64,000 nucleotides of DNA from Odiellus spinosus (Eukaryota > Arthropoda > Arachnida > Opiliones > Phalangiidae), in the NCBI GenBank assembly GCA_963920705.1, contig OY987230.1:10069320-10133319 (forward strand), written 5' to 3'. Below are positions 35,138-46,937 of this stretch, piece after piece. The notes under the pieces were generated by a model. It did no database searches and was not told the DNA's origin. It was given only the letters and a program-made list of their open reading frames with translations. Numbering within the stretch: the stretch's first letter is position 1; each line of letters starts with the position of its first letter. A program made the translations under genes and the position numbers.

Positions 35138-38100
35138 CAAATGTCTACGAATGTCTCTTGCATTCAGGCTATAAAAAGCTTAAGCAAATGCTTTCGCCCC
35201 AAATCAAGGCTTGGCCAACCAGCTATGTCTGCTTGTGGCAGTTTTAATGAGACCTGTCCTTTAAAAATGTCAACGGGTTATTTAAAATTAATATATATTT
35301 TTTAGGAACTGGTTGATATTGATAACCGACAAACAGCTCAAATTCTGATTGATTTTTTCCCGAAGAATCTTAACCAATTTGTTGATGCATTGAGCAGTAA
35401 TCAACCACTTCTGTACCAATTACTACAAGGAATTTTTAGCCATCAAAATAGAGCTGGTAGCGCTGGTGGTGAGAACAACTCCAGGACATCAGGTTCAAAC
35501 TCTCCAGGTTACAATGATGCCCAGATACAACAAACTTACATTGAATTGATGTGTCAGTATGATCCGGATAATGTGGCCTCTTTTATAAGTTGTTCCGATG
35601 GTTATAGATTGCAAGATACATTGGAGGTTTGTTTAACAATGTTCCAGTAGATGGACCCATAATTTCACATTTGTCTCACTGGTTTAGATTTGCAAAAAAT
35701 ACAAAATCAGAGATGGTATGATGTATTTATTTGAAAAAGCGGGCAACATTCACGGTGCTTTTGAAATGATACACGAGGACCTTCAGTTGACTCTGAAAGA
35801 AGTGGCCAGCGAAATTGAAAACTTGAGTTCTAAAACAGTCGATGAAGTGGATAAAAGTAAAGAATCAAGTCTATGGAGAAGAGTCAATGAGAAATTAACA
35901 GCTGCCATCGAATTATGTCAGAGAAACACTGGAAGAATGGATATAGCAGAAAGAGAGGTTGGTGTAACGACCAACGAGTTACTAATTCACAAATAGTATC
36001 GCAATTTGACATCATTAAGTGTTATTTTTGAATAGGTAGGTTATTTTCCCCCATTGCCAGGAGGCGTGGAAGTTTAAAGGTTAGCATAAGGCAGTAGCAC
36101 AGTGAAAAAATTCAGCCCGACCCACATCCGAAGGCTTGAGGGGGGGGGGGGGGGCACAAAATTGGCTACTTCACTGCTGTACCATGGATTAATCAGTAGC
36201 TTCGCGAAGCTACTGATTAATCCATGGCTGTACTGTGGCCTTTAATCAGAAATCACGCGTGCATTGTGTCATGGAGTAAAAGGGTTAATGAAGCAAATTG
36301 TAAATTTGTTTTAACACAACTCTTGTGATGCTAATGAGAGAATGGAGGTCCACAAAACTGGGACACAAGCCTGGGGCTAGTATGAACATGTTCAACTCAT
36401 GATCACGCGAAGTAGAGACTATATGAATGAGGCGCCTTTTCAATGTTTGCGATAATACCACCCACCCTTAGCCTGTGTCAGCAATTGTTTCAATCAAGGC
36501 TAAGTGTTCTAGGTTATTCAAAAATTCATGGATATATTTAAACTTTTTTTTGTAGTCTCTCTGGTTTCCATTGTTGGAGGCAGTACTCGAACCTCAAGTA
36601 CATTTCAAGGCAAATGAAAATGCTGAACATTATCTAGAGAAATTTAAAGAAATGACTCGAACTTTGCTGAATAATATGATGGGCTATGTGGCATTGCCTT
36701 CAGTTTTACAAAAAATGATGACGGTAATTTTTGTTTTTTCAAGAATATTTGGAGCCAGTAATATGAAATTGGAAAACACATTTTAGAATCCAGCTTTTAG
36801 TTCTGGAAAACTTGGTGAGATAAGAGAAATGATTATGGCCATGCTGGAAACCTATAATTATGAAAAAGTATAATTAATGCCAAAATCATTTTTTACAATG
36901 TCTGATAATGATAATCTCTCATTTACAGACTCTTCTAGACACTGTTGCCAATCTTTTGCAGTCGGATGTTTACAATCAGTTAAATCAACTTTGTCACGTG
37001 GCTAACAAAGGAGTTCCTTGTCATGGAATTCATTGTAGTTTATGTCGCAAACTTTTAATCAGTGAATCAAATCAAGTAGTTGCTTTCCAGTGCGGTCATG
37101 GTTTTCATATAGCGTGTTTAGATGGTGCGAAAAAACCATCCGGATTATCCAGTGATATTGCGGGCGCCACTCAAAACTATTATTGTTACAAATGCCAGTC
37201 TATTGGCCGAAGAATGTTTGAGAATAAGTTTTTTGAGCAACGTATCGTTCAACAAAGCAAATCTGAACAACACTTGCAAACTAGCTCTTTGTCAGACAGA
37301 CCCTTAAAACCATCATCCGGTTCGAAGTCGTTAAAAACTGGTTTAGATGCGCAACAAATACATTCCCTCGATCTTCTATTAAAAAACCAAGGAAATCCAT
37401 CAAGGGTAAGATGATTTTTATTGCTTAAGACTCCCGTGTTAAACAATAGCTACAGTGAGGAAGAGCAAATATTAGGGCCTGTCATTGTGTATTCTGTAAA
37501 AAGTTTAAAGTGTAACGAGTACGCGAATGATGAGTTGGATATATTTTGGTTCAATTATTAGTAGTTCTGGGGCAGTGTCATCTATTTTCGCACACTCCAG
37601 TTTTCATGCTCATGGCTAGAAACTGTGGATGAATAAATGAAATCGCGCCAGCCCGTTTCAAGCTGAAGAGCAATAGGAAGTAACTCCATTTTTAAAAAAT
37701 TTAAAGCAAAAATTCTCATAAATTGCGCTTCATAATTATTATGTCAATTTTAAATCATTAAAAATGGTTGGATTGAAGTTCGCAGGTCTTAGCTGCTGTA
37801 ACATAATGGGACGGTAGAGCCAGGCACAGAGAAGAAAATGACAGAATACTCAAAATAGCTGGACTTCTCTCGGCATATAATCTATTTTCTAAACGGTGTT
37901 TGTATTAAAGTCGGGCAGTCACGGATTTTTTATGAACTCCAAATGGAAATTTAGTAGTATTTTCGGAAAGATCGTTTTTATGCACATGTCATGGAAAAAA
38001 TTGCAGCGACACTAAAAAAAATACATATTTTATAATCACCCTTTTTCGAAAGTTTTAAAATAATAATTCCCCGTAGTACTATGACATCACTATGGTCCTG

Positions 38101-39188
38101 TAGCTATTGTAGAGCCTACAGTTCATTCTCGCGCGTTCTGGCATGTGATAAAGCATGATGTAAATAGAATTTGGTTTTTTAAGGTATGCGATTTATTCTT
38201 CTATTAAAAATTACTTAAAGTACCCATGCAACCTGGCTCAATTCGGGCCTTGTCAAATTGATCTCGCGCCAAACAAGTGAATTTCCTTTTCAAGAATTAA
38301 AAAAAAATTGGAAGGTGCCAGCAGCCCGTGACATCAGTTTTTCGAATGAATTTAGCCTCGCCATAGAAAAAAACCCTAAAAAGTCCATTTTTATTTGCGT
38401 TTCCTTTGAAAAGTTTAAACGAAAACGTTTTGCGGTATTTTTATTAATCTTAACTAGATCTTAAACTATAATATGGAACATTTAAAGTGTTAAAAATAAT
38501 AATTGCTGAAGTACAACCCAATACGTTTTTGAACTCGAAAGAGGCTTAAATGATGAGAATTCTGATCAAAATGATTATAGTTCATCAGAAGTTGAATCAT
38601 CCGATGATGATCGTAGGGTGTCTTTAGCAGCACCATTTGGAATTTTTTCAATTCTTGAAAAGGAAATTCACGTGTTTGGTGCAAGATCAATTTGACGAGG
38701 CCTAATTTGAGACAGGTTGCATGTGTACTTTAATGGATAAAATTACGAAGCACAATTATAATTTAACTACATTTACTTTTATTAAAACTTTAGTATAGTC
38801 GGTTGTCACGAGCTTCGATATTAGTTTATAGTTTGTTTCTAATTAGTGGTGTAGCTTAGAAAATGATAATTGGCTAACAAAATTTTGAGGCGCAAGTTAA
38901 AGGGCATTTCCCCAGAACTAAAATCAGTAAGAAAACTGATAATTGCAAAATTACCTTAGTATCTTGAGAGAACTGGTGTTATTTGCATTATACAATTATA
39001 ATTTTTCAAAATAATTGTAGCTTCTGATTCTTCAAGAGCTACTAGCTACCAGTCATGAGGACTCGAAACGATACCAAAATAAAACTGGTCGTTTACGACA
39101 GGCTTCGGTATTGTCGCGGGAGGATTTTCAGCTTAGACTCTCTCCCTCTAAAAGACTTCAATCTGTTTGTAAAGATTCAGAGTTTTAG
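29432..39188 (+). CDS. VPS8: VPS8, CORVET tethering complex subunit
   Basis: VPS8 is the Rab5-binding subunit of CORVET, which tethers early endosomes. 23 exons: 29432-29551, 29611-29682, 29749-29876, 30031-30233, 30287-30411, 30472-30558, 31083-31201, 31333-31492, 31566-31769, 31833-31916, 31978-32064, 32824-33212, 33274-33909, 33980-34046, 34112-34347, 34546-34630, 34705-34803, 35306-35626, 35688-35957, 36556-36723, 36787-36867, 36929-37405, 39021-39188; 1461 residues against about 1430 in human. An acidic N-terminus is followed by a WD40-type propeller (about 150-560; TMWDVNNGKLLR, GTSHFKGLATGGNVSKAM), then alpha-solenoid/clathrin-repeat sequence (FDTREFLNVLAIAFE, ICKKYKIRDGM) and a C-terminal RING-like zinc site at about 1278-1337 (CSLC, FQCGHGFHIACL, YCYKC). 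The last exon (ending SREDFQLRLSPSKRL) lies beyond a 1.6-kb intron and is supported by phase and by similarity to the human C-terminus. Confidence 0.95.
30559..31082. repeat. VPS8 intron 6 with a foldback
   Basis: AAACTATTGGCTC at 30643-30655 and its exact inverse GAGCCAATAGTTT at 31012-31024 enclose most of this 524-bp intron, which looks like an old foldback element. A potential acceptor at about 30610 was checked; including that sequence would break the conserved LHVK-FTDDP join, so it is not an exon. Confidence 0.5.
32065..32823. repeat. VPS8 intron 11 with GAGTAC-rich inverted repeats
   Basis: GAGTACACTTTACT near 32141 pairs with AGTAAAGTGGATGTACTC ending near 32182. A wider, weaker inverted pair joins GGCTGGGCGAATA (about 32110) with GTACTCGCCCAGG (about 32765). 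GAGTAC/GTACTC phrases recall the array in RalGEF intron 12. No coding exon is seen. Confidence 0.4.
34804..35305. other. VPS8 intron 17
   Basis: This is a 502-bp intron with a long T run starting near 35104. The open frame 35075-35305 spans that run and is not credible coding sequence. Nothing else is seen. Confidence 0.4.
36183..36228. repeat. 46-bp perfect palindrome in VPS8 intron 19
   Basis: Bases 36183-36228 read identically on both strands: 23 bp starting CCATGGATTAATCAGTAG, a TTCGCGAA centre, then the exact inverse, with no loop. A G15 tract lies 28 bp upstream at 36140-36154. Imperfect pairing (GCTGTAC-like) continues just outside. It lies in the 598-bp intron 35958-36555. Confidence 0.85.
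37406..39020. other. VPS8 last intron
   Basis: This 1.6-kb intron between the RING exon and the short last exon is mostly filled on its right side by the TTAA-flanked MITE at 38217-38731. The left part (37430-38200) shows no gene; open frames here are short and unsupported. Confidence 0.5.
38217..38731. mobile_element. TTAA-flanked foldback MITE, copy B
   Basis: Arms of about 90 bp are inverted copies. The left starts AGTACCCATGCAACCTG and includes GGGCCTTGTCAAATTGATCTCG; the right ends CAGGTTGCATGTGTACT with the inverse of the same blocks. TTAA stands on both sides (38215-38218 and 38730-38733). The interior has no transposase. The same ends occur at about 3470-4002 and 41394-41530. Confidence 0.75.
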
Positions 39189-42100
39189 TAAAAATTTCCC
39201 TGGTTCATCATTTTTTTACGGCTAAACAATACATGTTATACTTCAGGTTTAAATAGTGAATCATAAATTAATAAAATCTAAAAAATGAGCCAAAAAGTGA
39301 ATCTTTATTATAGTAAAAATAGTACACATGCTAAAGTAAAAATATTCTTTGTTTCATTTTTTACGCAAGCTAAAAAATATTTTAACCAAACTAATTGGTT
39401 TTGGTTACTTTTACCCTTTATCTCTTTAAATACTCTTAAATCTTTGGCCAGTTTTTTTTTTTTTTTTTTTTAATTTTAAAAAATTTTGCGTTTGGCTTAG
39501 GACAATTTTTACTATATCGCAGAAATTAAGGGCCTATTGCAAAAATTCCCTTTTAAAGCCTTTTACGTTCCTCTTTGATCAACAAATTTAATTACCAAAG
39601 TCATCTTCCTAATGAGGGAAATTTTCTTTAAATTTAATTTAGTTTTACCGGTATTTGGTTTTTAGTTATGATGTCTAAATTTTTATATTTAAAATGGAAG
39701 CTTCGTAGATTTGATATTTTAAATTTTGTCTAAGAATTTTCTATAGATTTTCAAATTTTGTCGTCATCATTATTATTAATATATTTCTAAAATCTAATTT
39801 GCTTTTATTTTTTCCCAACACTCGCGTAATAAGACTTCAAAGAATTTAAAAAAAAAGTATAGTAGTAATAAATATAATATCAATATAATCAAAAGAAATT
39901 GAAATTTATCAACCCTATATAGCTGATATAGTAATTATTAATTATGCTCCTTGCACAAAAGTCATAAGTATATTTTTGTGGGCTTGAATAAAAGTGTAGC
40001 AGTAAGAATGAACAAAAGCATGCCTAGGTGCTTTTCCATAATGTGTCAAAAACTGAGAGGCGGATAAAAATTAATAGCAATAGCACCAACATTTCGTTTA
40101 CACCCGTTAAATTCTGAAACTTGCTTATTTGCGAAACCTTATGTAAATTAAAACCTCTAAGTATATTTCTAGGAGGCGTGATCTCAGATATTTCGTGCCG
40201 CCAGTGCTTGTATAGGTTCCATCACTAAAAACAATAAAAAAGAGCAAGGGAAAGTTTTTTCTTCTGCAATAGAAACTAAATCCCCATCTAAGGAGGACGC
40301 TAGGGACTTCTGATCTTGCATGATATTTAAGGGAAAAAAATAGAGGGGAGGGAAATAGCTAAACAAACCCTCTTACCACGTGAGGAGAGAGGGTTTTCGA
40401 AATTCTGGTTTTCTTAAAGGGGGTATATACTATGGTAAGGGTATTCTGGATCGTAGTGAGTGGTTATAGTTTTACTATCAAGTTTAGATGATACAATAGT
40501 ATAAGCTGAGTACCAGACAGCCTAGATCCCATTATATTTGGCTATTTAGAGGTTTTAATTTATGTCGCTACCCTCGCGAAATAAGATTCAGCTTTAGGCT
40601 TCAAAAATTGGCTTTAAACGTTGGATCTTCACCATTTCTTGCGCATAAGGAAAGGTACCTCTAGAAAAGATAAAAGCAGTCAATTTCATTCTGCCATGGT
40701 TTCTACTGTGACGTAAGCTCCCACTAAAGCGTGTTTTGGCACAGAGTAGTTCTAAGTTTTTGTCCCTTATCCCTTAAGTACAAACAATATCCTGGCAAAA
40801 GGAAAATACTTTACATGGCCAGGTAAAAGCTGGAAAATTTGTTACAACCATGATTTATGAAGTGCCAGATATAGAAATATCACAAGCATCCTTTTCATGT
40901 GGTGCATATATATATTTTTCAGTTCATATTAATAAAAGTATAGCTCTTCTATTTGCCGCAGTTGAATCATGAGTAAATATATCAGAAATAATGCAGAAAG
41001 TCCTCCCTCTGGAAGGGAGGTGTACAAAGGGCCACAAGAAACACGATACATCCTCGTTCCGTTAAATACTATACCTAGAGGCTACCTCACATGGGGCTAG
41101 GCAATAGTCTGACACAGTCATTGAAAAATAATTGAACTGAAGTAGAGGAGATCACTATACGCCTACACTAACGTGACTGCAAGATTACATTTAGTGGTAA
41201 AATCAGGTGTGAATATTTTCACTGTTATAAGAGTACACTCTCATCTCTCGTTCTAATGGTCCAGAAATTGGAAATGAAAGCTAGGACCAATTATTATTTT
41301 TTTAATACAGAGAGGTGGTCAGACAATCCTAACATGTATGACAACTTATAATCCATTGTACAGCCTCATTAAGTTTATTTTAGGACAAAGTAGACACGCA
41401 ACCTGACTCAATTTGGGACTTCTCCAATTGATCTCATGCCAAGCTCGCGAATTTAATTTTTAGAAATTGAAAAAAATTTCCAATTCTAAGGATTATATCC
41501 GCGAGCTTGGCGACAGATCAGTTTTACAAAGCTACATACGAGTCAGTAAGTCTATTGTAAAAATATATTTAGTGATAAAGCAAAGAATTTGCTTCCCCAG
41601 GTTTATATAACTATCTGAAGACTATTTTATGTAGCATAGCTTTTTTTTAGCCTAGTTTTATATTTGAAACTGATTTATGAAAGAAAACCTCTACAATAAA
41701 TCGACTCGCAAGGATCGTACTCTTTTCAAATTTATCAAAATGTTAGAATATATTCCTACGGAGAAGCAGCGCTATTTTACGCAAGCCTAATTACAGTGCA
41801 TGACCGTGCAGGGACATTCTGGGTACGAGGATGTCTCACAAAAACGGGCCTGGTTTAGTTTCAATTCTGAATATATTAATTGGAATTCAAAATGAATAGG
41901 TAAAAATTTTAAAAACCATGTTTAGTGGGGGCTTAAACGTAATATACTTACGTATAAAAATGATTCTTGCGCAATTATTAAATTACTCCTAATAAAAAAT
42001 TCAACTAGCCTAATTCTTCTGTTTTACAAATATATTATTAACATTTCTGTTCATTTTAAAACTTTTCACCTATATTTTTTAACTGTGAAAGCTAATTATT

Positions 42101-42461
42101 GGACCCCTATATGGCAAAGTGTTGTTTTTCTTTTTCCCCCTAAAATTATGGCAGGCAGACGCAAGCGACTTGTTAATTGTTTAACAGTTAGAGAGAAAAT
42201 CTGTGACGCAAAGTTCTTAATCAAATGGATCATTAACTTGGTTTTAAATTTTTTTTAACAAAGGGGGAGATGTAACAATATCACTTCTCTCTTAATTTTG
42301 CGCTTTTGTTAATTTTCTATAGTGAGCTATATATTATAATTTATTTTTGGTTTAAAACTTGTTCGGGAGTTTTATGGTCAAGGCTTTTCTTCTTATTGTT
42401 AATTTGTAGGTACTGAAAGGTGTTCTAATACTTTTAAATATGAACTTATTAAACTATAAGA
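39189..42461. other. Convergent spacer between VPS8 and MPP7
   Basis: These 3.3 kb lie downstream of both genes. No gene was recognised; the frames at 39285-39473 and 40184-40366 run through low-complexity sequence. It contains a T tract near 39452-39471 and a third, shortened copy of the TTAA-family MITE at 41394-41530. The far right holds the MPP7 3' UTR. Confidence 0.5.
41394..41530. mobile_element. TTAA-family MITE, shortened copy C
   Basis: The left end AAAGTAGACACGCAACCTGA, followed by TTGATCTCATGCCAAGCTCGC, matches copies A and B. The right half carries the inverse block GCGAGCTTGGC. The loop between arms is only a few tens of bases, so the interior is almost entirely deleted. A TTAA is not seen at its left side. 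Confidence 0.6.
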
Positions 42462-45400
42462 CTAGCAGGTAGCGACCCAACTCGCCGGCACCCATTGAGG
42501 ATCGAGTGATAGTTGACGAATGGCTAAACATAACTCGTGGAAAGCACGGCAAAGATTATCATTAATGATAACCGAGTCAAACATGTGACTATAAAGATTC
42601 TCCATCTTTTCGCTAAAATATATGATGTCGTGGAATTCTTCTTCCTGTAATGAAAGTTTAGAAAATTCAAATGAACTGCAAAAAGTAACCAGTGGTAAAG
42701 ATATCGCCAAGTCTTTAAGGGATACTAAAGTTAATATTAATATTAATATTAATAAATTTGGACTTTGAAATGATGCTTGAACCGAAAGAGATGTTTGATT
42801 GAAATAGAGCTAGATTTTTAGTTACATTGGTTCATGCTCCAATTTTATATAATATTTCACTGGCAAGAGCAAATCAGTTTTCTCAGGATATTTTTATATC
42901 TAAAATTATTTTGAAACGAAATTATGCTTAGTGATTACAGTTCCCTACCTTGATAACTCTAAATAGTAAAGATGTATTCACTTTGGTACAGTCAAAGCTT
43001 CTTAATAGTATTCATCTATGATTACCTAATTTTATAAACTAAAGACAAAATCGCTACAATGTCTATAGTATATTCCCCGACCTCTTAGCCTAATTTTCAA
43101 TTTCCTAATCTATTCCAAGATTACCCTGACCCGTCTCAAACCTTTGTTATCAGGTAACTTGTTACCATAGTATCCCTTTTAAGTCCCTGACTCTTTATAT
43201 TATATTAGCCACAAACAGTGTAGAATTTTAATTGAAGTGAAACTTTACAAGCAAAAGATTAACATACCGTAAACCCTCGGGAACTAGATTCATCAAAAGT
43301 AGATTTTGCATTGGCTTCTTTCCTGGTTATGATCAAATCTACGAGGGATGGAGGTTTAATGAATACTACAAAGGCTTTAAGTTCTGGCGTTCTAAGTTTT
43401 TTAAGTGCCTAGAATTCAAAATGAAAACTGTTAAAAAAAAATTCTATTTAACAAAAATGTATCTTGAGTAATTACTTGTGGATGAGGTGTCATAACGCAA
43501 ATGTAACCCGCATTTACTATGGATCTGACAGTTTCAATACTGGTGCCGTAGAGATGCCCTCTATACTCTCCATACTCCACAAACTGGCCCATTCGGACCT
43601 CTTCCTCCATTAAAGCTCTAGGAACGAAAAAATACTCTTGGCCTTCTATTTCCCAAGGTTTTTTTGGGCGACTTGTGTGGGGCACAGGAGTTTGGTAGAT
43701 ATCAGGATCTATGGCAACGAGTCTACTTTTAAGTTCATTTCGCCCAACACCTGGAGGTCCTGCAAATCGTAATCCATTAATACATGAAACTATGCCTTAA
43801 AGGGACACTAGTTGAGACGGCAGACCCAGTTTGGAAAACACCACAGGACACTTTTGATCAAGATTACTTCGTTGGTTTCTCCTTTTGGTCACATCAACAT
43901 GCGTGACATAATGCTCACAAGGGTACAAAGCTTTTCAAACAGGGTTTGCCAACTCAGATTGTATTCCTTTAAAACAGAAGTGCAATAAACACTTGAGTTT
44001 CACCCATTGGCGATTTTTCATAGACTTCTGCTTAAAATGAAAATAATATTATGATTGCAACTTAACCAATTAAAATGATTGGTCGATGAAGTCCTGGCCT
44101 AGGATATAATTTAGCAACCTCTTCGTAAGTAGAAATTTCTTCCCGATCAAAATCTTTATAAAGAAAGTTATTGATTTACTACGTATAAATTTTTTATTAA
44201 TCAAATTTAATTTACCATCATTTTCCTTTATATCATACATAATTTTCTTAATCTTTCGGCCTTTTAAGTGTTTGGGTGAACCGCAAATGGACGTAGTTTC
44301 TTCTTCAACCATATTCTTCCGAGCACCCGCCGCCAGTCTCCTTTCAATCAGTCTTCTTCCCGGTATCAAACCGGCACGGCAATTTCTTTCTCCTTCTTTT
44401 CTTGCCTGCCACCAATCAGGATCTTCTTGTTCGACTAGATGTAGAATATCACCCTTTTTGAAGGCTAAACCCGCTTCTTTGCACGGAATTTCGTCATCAG
44501 TGGATGGATCGTATGCAAAATGGGCTCGGACTCTAACCCTACTCTCTCTGGCTGGAAGACCGTCTTCTACTGGAACTAATTTGAAAGTGATGGCTCCATC
44601 CGTGCTTTGCTACCAAATTAAAGTAACGAAACTATTCCCTTATTTCTTTCGTATCAGAGTATTGTCTCATCTTACCTGCTATAGAAAAAAAATATACATA
44701 TAGATTAAATGCATTTTCCAAATTTAAATCTGTTTTTTGTTACCAATATCCTAACGACTTCAAATGGAGTCTTCCCTTTGACTGAGACACCATTAACTTC
44801 GTGAACTTCATCCCCAACATGAATTAAACCACTGCGATCCGCAGCCCCGCCGTGCATAATTCGGGCAATGACAATTGTTCCAGTTGGTTCATTGAACCTT
44901 ATTGTAGCTCCCTAGATTTAAAATATTTTATTATTTTTCATGTTATCTGTATTGGGCTTAGCTAGGACACTGTAAAGTAAACTGAAATATTTTGAAAACA
45001 GCTATTAGCTTTATACGCTTTATTTCTCAAATTAAAGATGAAAGTAAAGTAGCATAATTGTGATGAAATATACATTGGTACGGACCAGGGGCTCGTTGCT
45101 TTTGACAAGTTGTACTATTTTTATAGTTTCTTCTTCATCATCATCATCCTCGTCAACATCATAGGGCGCTTCTGGAAGAACTGGAATATATTCTCGTCTA
45201 GCTATAATATCATGGGCGTCCAGGAGCGTCTACAACAGGAATATACCATGTAAACTAATTTTCATAATTATAGAATAGTTTTAAATGTTAGACCTGAAAA
45301 TGGCCAGAATTTAATATATCGCATAACTCTTGGGCTTCGGAACTGGTTTGTTCATTCTTTTTGATACACTGTATTGCCTTATAAAAACATTAGGATTTTA

Positions 45401-46178
45401 ACTTCGTAATTTAAAACTAAAAAAATATTTTAAGTTTTCATTGCAGATTTACAGTATTACTTTTGATAGATTATGCCATGCTCAAAGATAGTTTAAGCAT
45501 AGAAATTAAAAGGAATATAACCCTATAACTATCTTTAGTAATTTTTTCCTACATTTTTAGAGCAGTTAAACCCAACAAGGCCCTAAAGCCACTTAACTAG
45601 TGACAAAAATACTAAGAACAATAGTGGGGGAGGAAAATAATGTGAGCTTTGGGAAGCATATTGTATGGGGTTACATTCCCTTTAAATTTAAAACCGCAAA
45701 AATACAATATGTCTAAAATACTTTTAAAGCATTTCACATATTAATGTTTACTTCTTGCACTAAGCCACAAGCATTGTGACTAGCAATTTGTGCCATATTG
45801 CGTGTGGAAACGACATTGTGTACCTATAATGGAGTTTAAAGAAAAAGTTACTTTTTCTGTAAACTAACAAACCTCTAGTGTAATAAAATCGAATGGTATT
45901 AATTGATTAAACTAAAATCGAATAAGAAAAAATTCTAACAAAAAGTAATGCTCGGAATGAACGATCTTGTAGCAATTGACGAAGGAATTGTTGGTCATCT
46001 TCGCTACTATCCACTTTCTGGCATATTTGTTCGAGAGTCGATAGTAGCTGTTCCAGCACTAATTAAAAGACACCAATATTTGTAAGCAATTTGCGATAAG
46101 AAACATATTTCTCTGAAAAATGATGTACATACTAGAGTCGGTTGAATTGCTTCTTGCAGAACCGACAGCCATGTTCAT
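42462..46178 (-). CDS. MPP7: MPP7-type membrane-associated guanylate kinase (MAGUK) scaffold
   Basis: A polarity and synapse scaffold of the p55/MPP family. Exons in transcript order: 46178-46133, 46058-45940, 45823-45752, 45377-45294, 45229-45086, 44911-44744, 44609-44216, 44153-44067, 43759-43476, 43408-43268, 42644-42462; 573 residues, almost the size of human MPP7 (576). Domain order is two L27 repeats (about 15-120), PDZ (about 135-210; [20 protein letters not shown]), SH3 (about 225-300; [29 protein letters not shown]), a basic hinge, and a guanylate kinase-like domain (about 365-560; [30 protein letters not shown]). The P-loop segment [12 protein letters not shown] lacks the usual GKT/S, as expected for non-catalytic MAGUK kinases. 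The PDZ text and the FTEEEF segment are closest to MPP7. It is head-to-head with WAC. Confidence 0.93.
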
Positions 46179-46937
46179 AACATTTTAATTTCACGTTTCT
46201 GAATTACCACATCTTAGAAATATATGATGCGTAAGGAGCAAAACCATTTAATTATAAGATTTAACAACGGATCATATAGTTTTTCTGCTTTTAATTTACA
46301 GGAAATTAAAATTCACAATAATGTTAATTAGCCTATTGTTTAGTAAACAAACAAAACACGCGGGTAAAAGCTGTCAAAATTATCCACCCCCTCGTCCCTT
46401 CCCCTGAAATTTTGGCTAAGGCTTATAGTTTTAAAGCAATATTTATAAAAAACAAAGGGTTAACTATATAGATCCGTATATGTCTGTGTAATTTAATTGT
46501 TGCACTAAACTTGATGATTAGATTTAGAAATTAAAAACTAATTACCACTTTTTAATTGATGTTAATTTCAAGGATCCAAGCAGACGAGGCTTTTCCACCG
46601 GGAAGCCATTTTTTCTAGAGCTGGCATTGGTCATGACGTCATTCGACCCTTGTGACGTAAGTTTTTCAGGGCATTATTTTCAAATCTTTTGTTTATTATG
46701 ATAAATTTAAATAAACTAATTCTTTTTATTTCATTTTAAGCCAAAAATTTATCATTTAGTAAATTTTTAGTGTTTATAATAATTTTCGAAGAGCAAAAAT
46801 TTTATTAGTAGAGCAGTCCCGTATGAAAAATGGCGTCGGAGTCGGTCGTTGCCGACGATTCGCACAAATGTATTTAAAAGTGCGAAAATAAGAGTTATGT
46901 TTAAGTTAATTAATCAAAAACAAACAAAATCATTTTC
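46179..46937. promoter_or_regulatory. Bidirectional MPP7-WAC promoter with CREs and uORFs
   Basis: These 759 bp separate the two start codons. A perfect CREB/ATF palindrome TGACGTCA lies at 46634-46641 and a related TGACGTAA at 46653-46660. On the WAC side, two short upstream frames, 46823-46891 (22 residues) and 46830-46877 (15 residues), overlap in different phases and would precede the WAC ATG if transcription starts upstream of them. The second begins in an AAAATGGCG context, resembling a YY1 site. Confidence 0.5.

Noticed and set aside
44272..44703. Plus-strand 143-residue frame
   Set aside because: It is antisense to the SH3 exon of MPP7.
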